A stretch of DNA of 13,706 nt from Micavibrio sp. UBA2705 (lineage in GTDB: Bacteria > Pseudomonadota > Alphaproteobacteria > Micavibrionales > Micavibrionaceae). Below are positions 6,491 to 12,599 of this stretch, one piece after another (position 1 is the stretch's first letter; every line of letters starts with the position of its first letter). The stretch covers positions 1-13,706 of the forward strand of contig DELD01000019.1 of the NCBI GenBank assembly GCA_002354205.1, in the 5' to 3' direction. A model generated the notes under the pieces. The model was not told the origin of the DNA. It did not search any database and worked only from the letters and a program-made list of their open reading frames with translations. A program made the position numbers and the translations under genes.

Positions 6491-9159
6491 AACTCTCCTG
6501 ATTTTTCTTTTTCGATCATTTCTTCGTAGAGTTTGAAGAGGTGTTCGAGACGTTGTTCGTCATTTTCGAAGGGTTTGGAGCGGTAGCATTGTTCAACGGC
6601 TAGGTCGAGGGCGTGGTGAGCGGCGCGCAGATCATCCGGCATTTTATCGGGATCATATAGCTCCGCTAGCGTTTTTTCCGAATACTCTTCCCGCGCGGCA
6701 ATGACGGCGTAGGCATGGGATGTGATTGCTTCTTTTTGTGATTCAGAAATATCAGGTACAGGGAATGTATTATAACAAAGACCTGCATTGTATCTGTAAT
6801 CTGTTTTTAGCTTTCCGCCGACAAGCTTAACCCAGGCCATATGGATTCTAGAGTTGAGTATGGCAAAAACAAATGGTTCTGGATCGAAAATAACTTGAGC
6901 AGAATTTATGATAATCGTTTCCTTATCTACAAATCCCATAGGGATATACTCGCGTCGTTGAGAAGAAACGACAGGAAGAACTATCTGTGATTGTTTTGCT
7001 CTATTAACCCATCGAAACTGAAATGGTCTATCCATGCAGCTCTTAGCATTCATTCCACCTTTCTCTCTATAGGCTCTAACTTTTTCTATTCGCTCATTTA
7101 TGCCCTCAACCTCTATTGCCTCGCTTAACTCGCTTGGCTCAATCCAAAGACACCACCTATAAAACCCTTTAATTAATTCATTTGAACCTACAATTTTTTT
7201 GAAAAACTTTTCTGAATTCGGGTGCTGTTTTACAAACTCTGACTTTTCTTCTTCAAGAAAAGTCAGATGGCCACAATCATACGCCTCATTTCCTATCTGT
7301 AATCGAGGTAAGGCGGATAAAACATTTGCCCTATTTTTAATAAAAACTGTCCTACCGTCATAAAGGTATGGATTAATTCTTTTAGCTTCTTTTTTACGAT
7401 TATTTTCAAATAAATATTTTTTCTGAGAATTTGCCTTCCGTATACCAACAATGGAGCAAGTGACTCCCGCTTTATTTTTAGCATTGTTCGACCAAAGAAA
7501 GTTCTTATGTGCGAAGTAGATTTCAGCTCCCGTCTCTAATACATATGGCCATAAGAGGGGAACCTGAGTCCCTTGAAATAAAGAGTTGGTTGATACAAAT
7601 GAAAACCTGGAGTCTTTGTCTATATATTGAGAAGCTTTAATAAACCAACAGGCTATATAATCTAAGCTTTTGGTCGTAGATATCCCATCAAGGACATACT
7701 TGAGGTCTTCTTTCTCTTGATCTGATTGGTTTTTTGAACCTTTATATGGTGGATTTCCTAGTACATAAACTTCATATCCGTCACTCTTTGGGCAAACATC
7801 CTCCCAAAGGATGCGCGTGGCATTACCGCGCACAATATTACCGCCTTCTTTCAACGGCAATGACGGCTTGGTCTGTCCAAAAACTTCTTCAAACAGCACA
7901 TTCATTTGGTGTTCTGCCAACCATAGAGATAGAATAGCCACTTCATGCGCAAAGTCATCTAGCTCGATGCCGTAGAATTGCGACAAACGAATGCCTGACA
8001 TCACGGATGTTCTATCGCCGGCCCATGATGGGCTGATCTCAACCAGTTGTTCAAAGATATCCATCTCCAAAGCGCGGAGCTCTTTATAGGCAATAATTAG
8101 GAAGTTTCCGGATCCACAAGCGGGATCAAAAATCCGCAGATGATATATGCGTTTTAACAGCGCCTTGAGCTTGCTTTCATTATCCTGGTGTTTTTCGAAC
8201 TCTTCACGTAGCTCATTAAGAAAGAGCGGCTCAATCACCTTCATGATATTGGGCACAGATGTATAATGCATGCCCATACCGCTACGCTGGTCTTTATGTA
8301 CCACCGCCTGAATCATGGATCCGAAAATATCGGGGTTAATCGCGGCCCAGTCTAGTTCTCCGCAATCAATGATCATCTTGCGGGAGCGTGCACTGAATTT
8401 CGGCGCGTTATATTCATCGCCAAACAGACCGCCATTTACGTACTTAAATACGCGCAAATATTCGGGGTATTTGTCCCATTGGTTTTCTGGAGTATTAAGG
8501 ACTTCGAAAACTTTATTGAGATGCTCATCAAGATCGCTGCCGTCGGGCTGTGTATTTGAGTTTATGGAGTTTGTGAAAACATTACCGTCGAAGATGCTCG
8601 TATCCTCGGCAAAAAAGCAAAACAGTAAGCGGGATAGAAAAACATTAAGCTCGTGCAACTCTTCTTCATTGGTAGCGGGATTGTCTTTGAGGATTTCATC
8701 GTAAAGCTTCGCCATTTTTTCGGCGGCTTTGACGTCGGCGATATTCTCATCTTTATTCTGGTATTTTTCGCGCCCAGCCCATGGCCCGAAGAAGTCTGGG
8801 TGCTTAGGTAGTTTATTGATTTCGATATCTAACGTATCCTGCGTCTTTGTATCAACGGCGAGAATTGTCTTATAATTCGTTACAATAATAAATCGTGGGT
8901 CATGGCGCATCGTCGCTGTATCGTGGCGTAATTCATCGATAACAGAATGCAAATTGTCATTATCTGCAGATTGAAAGAACATTTTTTTCTTTAAGATAAT
9001 TTGGTCATCGCGCTTAGAGAGGTTGCGCTTGCCTTTTTTTAGCAGGGTAATCGTGTTTTTAGGCTGGCCATATGCCAGCAAAAGGTCATAAATAAACTCT
9101 TCTCTCGAAAAGCTATCGATCAAACTTTCTAAATTCTTTTCAATCTCAGATATATTCAT
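6487..9159 (-). CDS. MmeI-like class I SAM-dependent adenine DNA methyltransferase
   Basis: Seen: 890 residues from the ATG at 9159. An upstream in-frame ATG at 9177 would lie only about six bases from the predicted transcription start, and homolog-like sequence begins at MNISEIEKNL, so 9159 is preferred. An N-terminal domain (1-140) leads to a helical region (about 140-290) with NGGLF (242-246) and HYTS (298-301). The methyltransferase core has motif I FDPACGSGNF (344-353) and the N6-adenine motif IV NPPYKGS (469-475). A target-recognition region (about 560-800) and a helical C-terminus follow. Known: this layout matches MmeI/type IIL enzymes, which join nuclease, methylase and specificity. 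Odd: the D...ExK nuclease motif expected in the N-terminus is not evident, so it may only modify DNA, leaving cutting to the GIY-YIG partner. First gene of the operon. Confidence 0.88.
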   Translation of the reverse strand: MNISEIEKNLESLIDSFSREEFIYDLLLAYGQPKNTITLLKKGKRNLSKRDDQIILKKKMFFQSADNDNLHSVIDELRHDTATMRHDPRFIIVTNYKTILAVDTKTQDTLDIEINKLPKHPDFFGPWAGREKYQNKDENIADVKAAEKMAKLYDEILKDNPATNEEELHELNVFLSRLLFCFFAEDTSIFDGNVFTNSINSNTQPDGSDLDEHLNKVFEVLNTPENQWDKYPEYLRVFKYVNGGLFGDEYNAPKFSARSRKMIIDCGELDWAAINPDIFGSMIQAVVHKDQRSGMGMHYTSVPNIMKVIEPLFLNELREEFEKHQDNESKLKALLKRIYHLRIFDPACGSGNFLIIAYKELRALEMDIFEQLVEISPSWAGDRTSVMSGIRLSQFYGIELDDFAHEVAILSLWLAEHQMNVLFEEVFGQTKPSLPLKEGGNIVRGNATRILWEDVCPKSDGYEVYVLGNPPYKGSKNQSDQEKEDLKYVLDGISTTKSLDYIACWFIKASQYIDKDSRFSFVSTNSLFQGTQVPLLWPYVLETGAEIYFAHKNFLWSNNAKNKAGVTCSIVGIRKANSQKKYLFENNRKKEAKRINPYLYDGRTVFIKNRANVLSALPRLQIGNEAYDCGHLTFLEEEKSEFVKQHPNSEKFFKKIVGSNELIKGFYRWCLWIEPSELSEAIEVEGINERIEKVRAYREKGGMNAKSCMDRPFQFRWVNRAKQSQIVLPVVSSQRREYIPMGFVDKETIIINSAQVIFDPEPFVFAILNSRIHMAWVKLVGGKLKTDYRYNAGLCYNTFPVPDISESQKEAITSHAYAVIAAREEYSEKTLAELYDPDKMPDDLRAAHHALDLAVEQCYRSKPFENDEQRLEHLFKLYEEMIEKEKSGEL

Positions 9160-9189
9160 TACAGCTACCAACGTCATTCAACAAAGCGC

Positions 9190-9217
9190 ATTATACTTTA
9201 AGTTATGTTTTAAACAA
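9190..9217 (-). promoter_or_regulatory. Sigma70-type promoter of the restriction-like operon
   Basis: Reading the minus strand: a -35-like TTGTTT (9217-9212), a 16-base spacer and a consensus -10 TATAAT (9195-9190). The predicted start near 9183 gives a leader of about 24 bases to the ATG at 9159. No other promoter this good is seen ahead of the operon. Confidence 0.6.
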
Positions 9218-9292
9218 GAAGGAATACTATTGCTTGCCATAGAGCTTGGCGGCTTTCTCCCCTATTCTTCTATATTCTGATAAGCCTCTCCC

Positions 9293-9430
9293 TTATGCAA
9301 CATCTTTATTTGGTCTCACAGGTGCTGACGGGGAACAAGATAGATATTCAAACAAGGTCTTCGCTTCGGTTAGTGTGTTTGCATGGCTTTGAAATTCACC
9401 TTCGATGTTTATCTCTTTAATTCTATACAT
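9293..9430 (-). CDS. 45-residue small protein upstream of the operon
   Basis: Seen: 45 codons from the ATG at 9430, with a strong ribosome site (GGAGGG, four to five bases before). The sequence begins MYRIKEINIEGEF, which looks like a beta strand. A helix-like stretch TLTEAKTLFEYLS (19-31) and a polar Pro-containing tail follow. I recognise no family and see no HTH or membrane segment. It is read in the same direction as the methyltransferase and ends about 75 bases before that gene's promoter, so it could be a regulator or small partner of the system, or a free-standing plasmid gene. The strong ribosome site is the main support. Confidence 0.5.
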   Translation of the reverse strand: MYRIKEINIEGEFQSHANTLTEAKTLFEYLSCSPSAPVRPNKDVA

Positions 9431-9484
9431 GTAACCCTCCAACATTAGGTTTGTGTCTGTTTCTGTTGGGGAGAGATAAAGAGT

Positions 9485-9625
9485 ATGAGCGAAGGCTTAT
9501 CAAAAGAGAAAAATAGGAACAACTGTACCGCATTTTTATTGAGAAGGCAGAGCTCCCTACTCTTCACTTCAGCATATAAAGAAATAGCCGCAAACCCTAT
9601 TGAGGTTCACGGCCATGTTAATTAA
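9485..9625 (+). CDS. Possible 46-residue small ORF, no recognised function
   Basis: An open frame of 46 codons from the ATG at 9485, divergent from the 45-residue gene. A purine-rich GGGGAGAGATAAAGAG stretch precedes the start but is not ideally spaced. The product is basic (SEGLSKEKNRNN..., LLRRQ) with no membrane segment or known motif. It sits in an otherwise gene-free 200-base stretch and may be chance. Confidence 0.22.
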   Translation: MSEGLSKEKNRNNCTAFLLRRQSSLLFTSAYKEIAANPIEVHGHVN

Positions 9626-9645
9626 TTTGTCTGGGTATTATAATG

Positions 9646-10023
9646 TTATTTCTTCCTGATCGGGATAACGAAACTAGCAGGATACTCTCTATGCTTGTCA
9701 GTAATAGCATCTGTAATTCCAAAATCTAGGAAGACTGCGCTGGCAACAATTTTACCGCCCATGGTGCTAGGAACAGAGGTCGCTGTGGTTCGCCCGTCTT
9801 CTGTCTCGCAGTTTAATTGAAGGTTGTCGTCGCTCCTTCTAACCATAGGACTACCAGGGATGTCTGCCGAAATTGACATACGTTTGTTTGTTATTTGGCA
9901 AGATCCATTGCTGCCATCACTAAAAGATATTGCCATAGGCACATAGGCATCGTTCGTTATCGACGCGCAAGATGACAATAGAAAAATGCTGAATAAGCTT
10001 ATAATTGATAGGGAGGTACGCAT
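9646..10023 (-). CDS. Small lipoprotein, unknown function
   Basis: Seen: 125 residues. The N-terminus MRTSLSIISLFSIFLLSSC is a lipoprotein signal peptide with lipobox LSSC, so Cys19 would be lipidated. The mature part is beta-like (SCQITNKR, NLQLNCETEDG). It is followed by a Gly/Ala-rich hydrophobic stretch GGKIVASAVFLDFGITDAITD and a closing YPASFVIPI. Known: short lipoproteins with this plan (a two-cysteine beta domain, a glycine-rich hydrophobic stretch, then a YP...I end) are common in proteobacteria and are of unknown function. AGGA lies seven bases before the ATG. The gene is isolated: a strong terminator separates it from the upstream KfrA-like gene, so it must have its own promoter in 10024-10082. 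On a plasmid, a surface-exclusion role is possible but not shown. Confidence 0.72.
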   Translation of the reverse strand: MRTSLSIISLFSIFLLSSCASITNDAYVPMAISFSDGSNGSCQITNKRMSISADIPGSPMVRRSDDNLQLNCETEDGRTTATSVPSTMGGKIVASAVFLDFGITDAITDKHREYPASFVIPIRKK

Positions 10024-10082
10024 ATTATTATCCTTATTAATTCTAAAGTATTAGTATGTATTCTTCTACCTAATTAATACCA

Positions 10083-10134
10083 AAAACAAAACTACCGCAA
10101 GGTTCAATGTTAAACCTTGCGGTAGTTTTGTTTT
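10083..10134. terminator. Strong bidirectional terminator (22-bp perfect stem)
   Basis: The arms 10083-10104 and 10113-10134 are perfectly complementary over 22 pairs with an eight-base loop. The core is CTACCGCAAGG/CCTTGCGGTAG, flanked by A-rich and T-rich ends that serve as a U-tract on either strand. It lies 72 bases after the KfrA-like stop on the minus strand and isolates the lipoprotein gene from it. Confidence 0.9.
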
Positions 10135-10205
10135 ATTGAGTAGAGCCCGAACGGCTAAAAAGTATAACTAAATGAGGTTATATGGTGCAGGGTCTTTACT
10201 GCAGC

Positions 10206-10805
10206 CTACCCAAATAACTTCTGCCAGAAGGATTTGTTCTTTTCTTCTTCAAGCGCTTTCTTAAGGAGCTGGTTCTGGCGGAGAATTTTGTGCGCCCTGC
10301 CCTGCTCTTCTTTGATTTTTTCTTCTTGATTGGCGACGCGTGACTCAACAGCTGAGATAGCGGCTTGCCATTGGTTGTTATCGCCAGACTTATCTTCTAG
10401 AAGCAATGTTGCCTTGTTGTGGCCTTCTTGTGCCAGTTTCAGGCTGTCTTGTAGGTTTTCGATTTGGTCTTCATAGATTCTTGTTTGCTTGGCGTGGTGC
10501 TTCTCTAGCATCTCTATTTTGTCATCGGCGCTTTCTGCCTTCGCTTTGATCTCTAAATAACGGGCACGCCACTCCTGACTGTCAGCTTCTGACGGTGGTT
10601 GACTGTTGCTGACAGCGCTTTCTTTCTCTAGATCCTCAAGAGTTTTTACGACTTCGTAGACTCTGGAGAGCTCAGCGACGTCAATTACCTTATGGTTTTT
10701 ATTGTTAAGAGTATAAGACAGGCTGCCATCTTTCGTGGCGCTATTAATGGTCTCCCTACTCTTTCCTGTTAATGCCGCGGCTTCTCGAACTGTGACTTTT
10801 GACAT
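10206..10805 (-). CDS. KfrA-like plasmid DNA-binding protein (HTH plus coiled coil)
   Basis: Seen: 199 residues. An N-terminal helix-turn-helix (about 3-30, VTVREAAALTGKSRETINSA) is followed by a polar linker (62-77) and a long charged heptad-rich coiled coil (about 78-190). The protein ends in FWQKLFG. GGAG lies six bases before the ATG. Known: KfrA and related plasmid proteins combine an HTH with an extended coiled coil, bind their own operator, and help plasmid maintenance or replication control. The W-K-x-LFG-like tail is common in these. Inferred: a repressor of its own promoter and of the divergent repC promoter through the CTGAC sites between them, perhaps also aiding segregation, as no ParA/ParB-type genes are seen in the window. 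It could instead be one of the rep-associated 'plasmid replication DNA-binding' proteins. Confidence 0.72.
   Translation of the reverse strand: MSKVTVREAAALTGKSRETINSATKDGSLSYTLNNKNHKVIDVAELSRVYEVVKTLEDLEKESAVSNSQPPSEADSQEWRARYLEIKAKAESADDKIEMLEKHHAKQTRIYEDQIENLQDSLKLAQEGHNKATLLLEDKSGDNNQWQAAISAVESRVANQEEKIKEEQGRAHKILRQNQLLKKALEEEKNKSFWQKLFG
10575..10613. repeat. CTGAC-type pentamer cluster inside the kfrA-like gene
   Basis: Four pentamers lie within 39 bases: CTGAC at 10575, GTCAG at 10581, CTGAC at 10589 and CTGAC at 10609. The first two form the palindrome CTGACTGTCAG, identical to one at 10941-10951 in the intergenic region. They fall in the codons for the flexible linker between the HTH and the coiled coil, where sequence is least constrained. 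They may be an intragenic operator. Confidence 0.6.
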
Positions 10806-10837
10806 CTGACGCTCCTTAAATGTTGTTTCTGATCGCT

Positions 10838-10866
10838 ATCTTACAGCACCTGACTGCAAATATGAA
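10838..10866 (-). promoter_or_regulatory. Predicted promoter of the kfrA-like gene
   Basis: On the minus strand: -35-like TTCATA (10866-10861), a 17-base spacer and -10-like TAAGAT (10843-10838). The CTGAC site at 10850-10854 sits in the spacer, where a bound repressor would block RNA polymerase. Confidence 0.45.
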
Positions 10867-11014
10867 GCCCGTATTTGCTATATTCTGACGTCAGCCACAG
10901 CAATAATCAGACAGGGTGACTGACAAGTCTTTGTCAGCGGCTGACTGTCAGGCTGTCAGGTTGCCAGTAACGGCGGGGTGCGCCCTGTTTTTAGCGCAGT
11001 CAGGCCGTGTCAAG

Positions 11015-11043
11015 TTGATTGACTGTCTGACATCTGGTATAGT
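11015..11043 (+). promoter_or_regulatory. Predicted repC promoter
   Basis: TTGATT (11015-11020), a 17-base spacer and TATAGT (11038-11043) preceded by TG at the extended -10 position. A CTGAC at 11027 lies in the spacer and a GTCAG at 11042 overlaps the -10 end. Transcription would start near 11050, giving repC a leader of about 255 bases that contains the antisense RNA region and the attenuator. Confidence 0.55.
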
Positions 11044-11131
11044 CAGGTTATCTTGATTCTTAATCTAAGAGTCTAAATGTCTACAAATTTTCTATGGAGG
11101 AGCATTTCGCCTTCTTAAGAAAGCCATAAAT

Positions 11132-11196
11132 AAAAAACCACGGCGGGAACCGTGGCTTTTTTAGAAGCAATATAAGATACCGCCTTGATTTACTAG
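11132..11196 (-). ncRNA. Predicted antisense RNA (ctRNA) of the repC leader
   Basis: A minus-strand promoter with a perfect TATAAT ends at 11202. About 65 bases further on lies a Rho-independent terminator (CCACGG, loop, CCGTGG, then TTTTTT at 11137-11132 on the minus strand). The transcript would be wholly antisense to the repC leader. Known: repABC-type plasmids carry a short counter-transcribed RNA just ahead of repC that lowers RepC synthesis and sets copy number. Promoter, size, position and orientation all agree. The exact start is uncertain by a few bases. Confidence 0.7.
11138..11162. terminator. Hairpin terminator of the antisense RNA, also active on the repC strand
   Basis: CCACGG (11138-11143) pairs with CCGTGG (11150-11155). 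On the minus strand the stem is followed directly by TTTTTT. On the plus strand it is followed by C and TTTTTT (11157-11162), so it could also stop repC leader transcripts. An upstream AAGCCA (11121-11126) can pair with TGGCTT (11153-11158) and might compete with the plus-strand hairpin. Confidence 0.75.
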
Positions 11197-11201
11197 GTCT
11201 C

Positions 11202-11230
11202 ATTATATCGCTCTACCGAATCAGGTGCAA
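11202..11230 (-). promoter_or_regulatory. Promoter of the antisense RNA
   Basis: On the minus strand: -35-like TTGCAC (11230-11225), a 17-base spacer and consensus -10 TATAAT (11207-11202). It faces repC and lies between the repC promoter and gene. Confidence 0.6.
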
Positions 11231-11258
11231 GTCCAATGTGACTCGGCAGAGTCTTTTT
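11211..11258 (+). terminator. Attenuator-like hairpin in the repC leader
   Basis: CTCTACCGAATCA (11211-11223) pairs with TGACTCGGCAGAG (11239-11251) at 11 of 13 positions, with a 15-base loop, followed by TCTTTTT. It lies just downstream of the antisense RNA start and 48 bases before the repC ATG. This matches where antisense binding would shift leader folding toward termination or ribosome-site masking in repABC-type control. On the DNA it overlaps the antisense promoter. Confidence 0.6.
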
Positions 11259-11305
11259 GCATCCTTATTCACAGGCTTTCTCGGTGGCGATGCAAAGGAG
11301 TATAA

Positions 11306-12574
11306 ATGCAGCATATTGAGACCTATATCCCGTCAAATAGAGCAGGGGGCCGAATAAGCTCTCAGCGTTTTCGTGAAAGCTTCGACCAGAAGGTTGAGGA
11401 AACGGTAAACCGCTATGATCTTCTTCTCTTGGTCAAACGCGTTGGCAAACAAGCCGGCTTCACACCCAGAATGATCCAGCTTCTCGATTACTATATCAAC
11501 TTCACTAGAGATATAGATTGGGAAGAGGGCGGTCAGCCGATCGTTTATCAGTCTCTTTCAAAGACAGCTTTAGATATGGGCGTTAATGAACGCCAAATCC
11601 AAAAATTAGAGAAAGCCTTATTCGAAGTCGGGGCGATTACCTGGAAAGATAGCGGCAACCATAAACGCTATGGCCAGCGCCATGATAAAACCGGCGAGAT
11701 TATCTACGCTTACGGCGTAGATCTCACGCCTCTCGCTGAAATGAAAGCTGATCTAGAGAGTAAGCTGCAAGATAAACTCCTCTATGATCAAGCCTGGATG
11801 GAAACAAAACGTCAAATCTCTTACTACAGAAGCCAAATCCGCGCGTGCGTTGCAGAAGCTTATGAGAAAGAAGACGAAAGAGCAGGGCAGTGGGCGCTTT
11901 CTTATGACGATATCGCCGTTCAGATCCGTACGAACATCAAGCTCCCTCAGCTGATAGAGATGCTAAAAGCACATAAGTCACTTCACGGCACAATATCAGA
12001 GGGCTTAACTAAGTATGATGTCGTAAAAGAAACAAAAGAAAGCACATGCAGCAATGTCCAAAAGGACGCTCACTACAAATACCCTAAAAATAAACAATCT
12101 AATAAATTAGATACTCGTAAGGCTGAGCCTTCTAAGTTTTCCGACAAGAGTAGTAATGAAAATAGAGAAGATGAGCAGAGTAGGGAGCAAACATCACAGA
12201 ATGCAGTTCAGAGCTCTGGTCTTCAGCACATAACGCTCAAACAAGCGCTTAGTGCTTCATCGGATAGGTTCCAAGAATACTTACCGTTTGAGGATAGGGA
12301 GGTGAGTTGGTCTGATTTCATTGATGCTGCTTATCGATTGAAGGGTGAGTTGGGCATTTCTCAGAATAGCTGGGCTAATGCTTGTGTAACGCTAGGAAGA
12401 ACAGGGGGAGCGATCTGCGTGTTGTTAACGGATCAAGCCTCACAGCGTGAGTTTAACCGCGCAGAGAAGCCTGCTGGATATTTTAATGCGATGATTGAGC
12501 GTGGTAAATCTGGTACATTGAATCTGCATAATTCCATCTTTGGAATTCTTAAAAACTGTACAACCAGCATTTAG
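11306..12574 (+). CDS. repC: RepC-family plasmid replication initiator
   Basis: Seen: 422 residues. AAGGAG lies five bases before the ATG. An N-terminal winged-helix region (about 30-145) carries family-typical stretches such as NRYDLLLLVKRVGK, GFTPRMIQLLDYY and NERQIQKLEKALFEVGAITW. A helical middle (150-235) follows, then a polar Lys/Ser/Glu-rich linker (about 245-305) and a C-terminal domain (306-415) with NSWANACVTLGRTGGAI, PAGYFNAMIERG and LHNSIFG. Known: RepC proteins initiate replication of repABC plasmids, usually at an origin inside repC itself. Here no RepA or RepB gene precedes it; a KfrA-like gene lies divergently instead, so this is a RepC-only type of replicon as far as the window shows. 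Expression is probably limited by the antisense RNA and hairpin in its long leader. Confidence 0.92.
   Translation: MQHIETYIPSNRAGGRISSQRFRESFDQKVEETVNRYDLLLLVKRVGKQAGFTPRMIQLLDYYINFTRDIDWEEGGQPIVYQSLSKTALDMGVNERQIQKLEKALFEVGAITWKDSGNHKRYGQRHDKTGEIIYAYGVDLTPLAEMKADLESKLQDKLLYDQAWMETKRQISYYRSQIRACVAEAYEKEDERAGQWALSYDDIAVQIRTNIKLPQLIEMLKAHKSLHGTISEGLTKYDVVKETKESTCSNVQKDAHYKYPKNKQSNKLDTRKAEPSKFSDKSSNENREDEQSREQTSQNAVQSSGLQHITLKQALSASSDRFQEYLPFEDREVSWSDFIDAAYRLKGELGISQNSWANACVTLGRTGGAICVLLTDQASQREFNRAEKPAGYFNAMIERGKSGTLNLHNSIFGILKNCTTSI
12050..12240 (+). other. Candidate oriV: AT-rich stretch within repC
   Basis: The linker-coding part of repC is markedly richer in A and T than the flanking codons. 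It contains the inverted repeat TCTAAT-AA-ATTAGA (12098-12111). In repABC plasmids the origin lies in an AT-rich stretch inside repC. This is placement by analogy only. Confidence 0.35.
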
Positions 12575-12599
12575 TGCAGACCTTAGAAAGGGTTTCTTT

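Larger units (their letters stand above)
10806..11046. repeat. Dense CTGAC/GTCAG repeat array between kfrA-like gene and repC
   Basis: Twelve pentamers lie in 241 bases: CTGAC at 10806, 10850, 10885, 10920, 10941 and 11027; GTCAG at 10890, 10933, 10947, 10955, 10999 and 11042. About 0.5 would be expected by chance. They include the palindromes CTGACGTCAG (10885-10894) and CTGACTGTCAG (10941-10951). Both divergent promoters hold copies in their spacer or -10. Likely binding sites for the KfrA-like protein or the replication initiator (an iteron-like array). Confidence 0.75.

Noticed and set aside
8315..8750. Open frames on both strands overlapping the methyltransferase N-terminal half
   Set aside because: They overlap an intact conserved coding region and show no domains.
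6487..9177. BREX, DISARM or type I restriction assignment for the operon
   Set aside because: No PglZ, BrxC, DrmA/DrmB, HsdS or HsdR features are seen; the methylase is of MmeI type and the nuclease is GIY-YIG.
9177..9183. Methyltransferase start at 9177
   Set aside because: It would leave almost no leader from the predicted promoter and lacks a ribosome site; 9159 fits promoter spacing and family start better, though the choice is not certain.
10806..11046. CRISPR array
   Set aside because: The repeated unit is only five bases, occurs in both orientations and has irregular spacing; no direct repeat of CRISPR length and no cas genes.
11208..11258. tRNA-like or riboswitch-like fold before repC
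   Set aside because: The stem is a simple imperfect hairpin with a T-run; no cloverleaf or known riboswitch core is present, and its place fits the repC attenuator.
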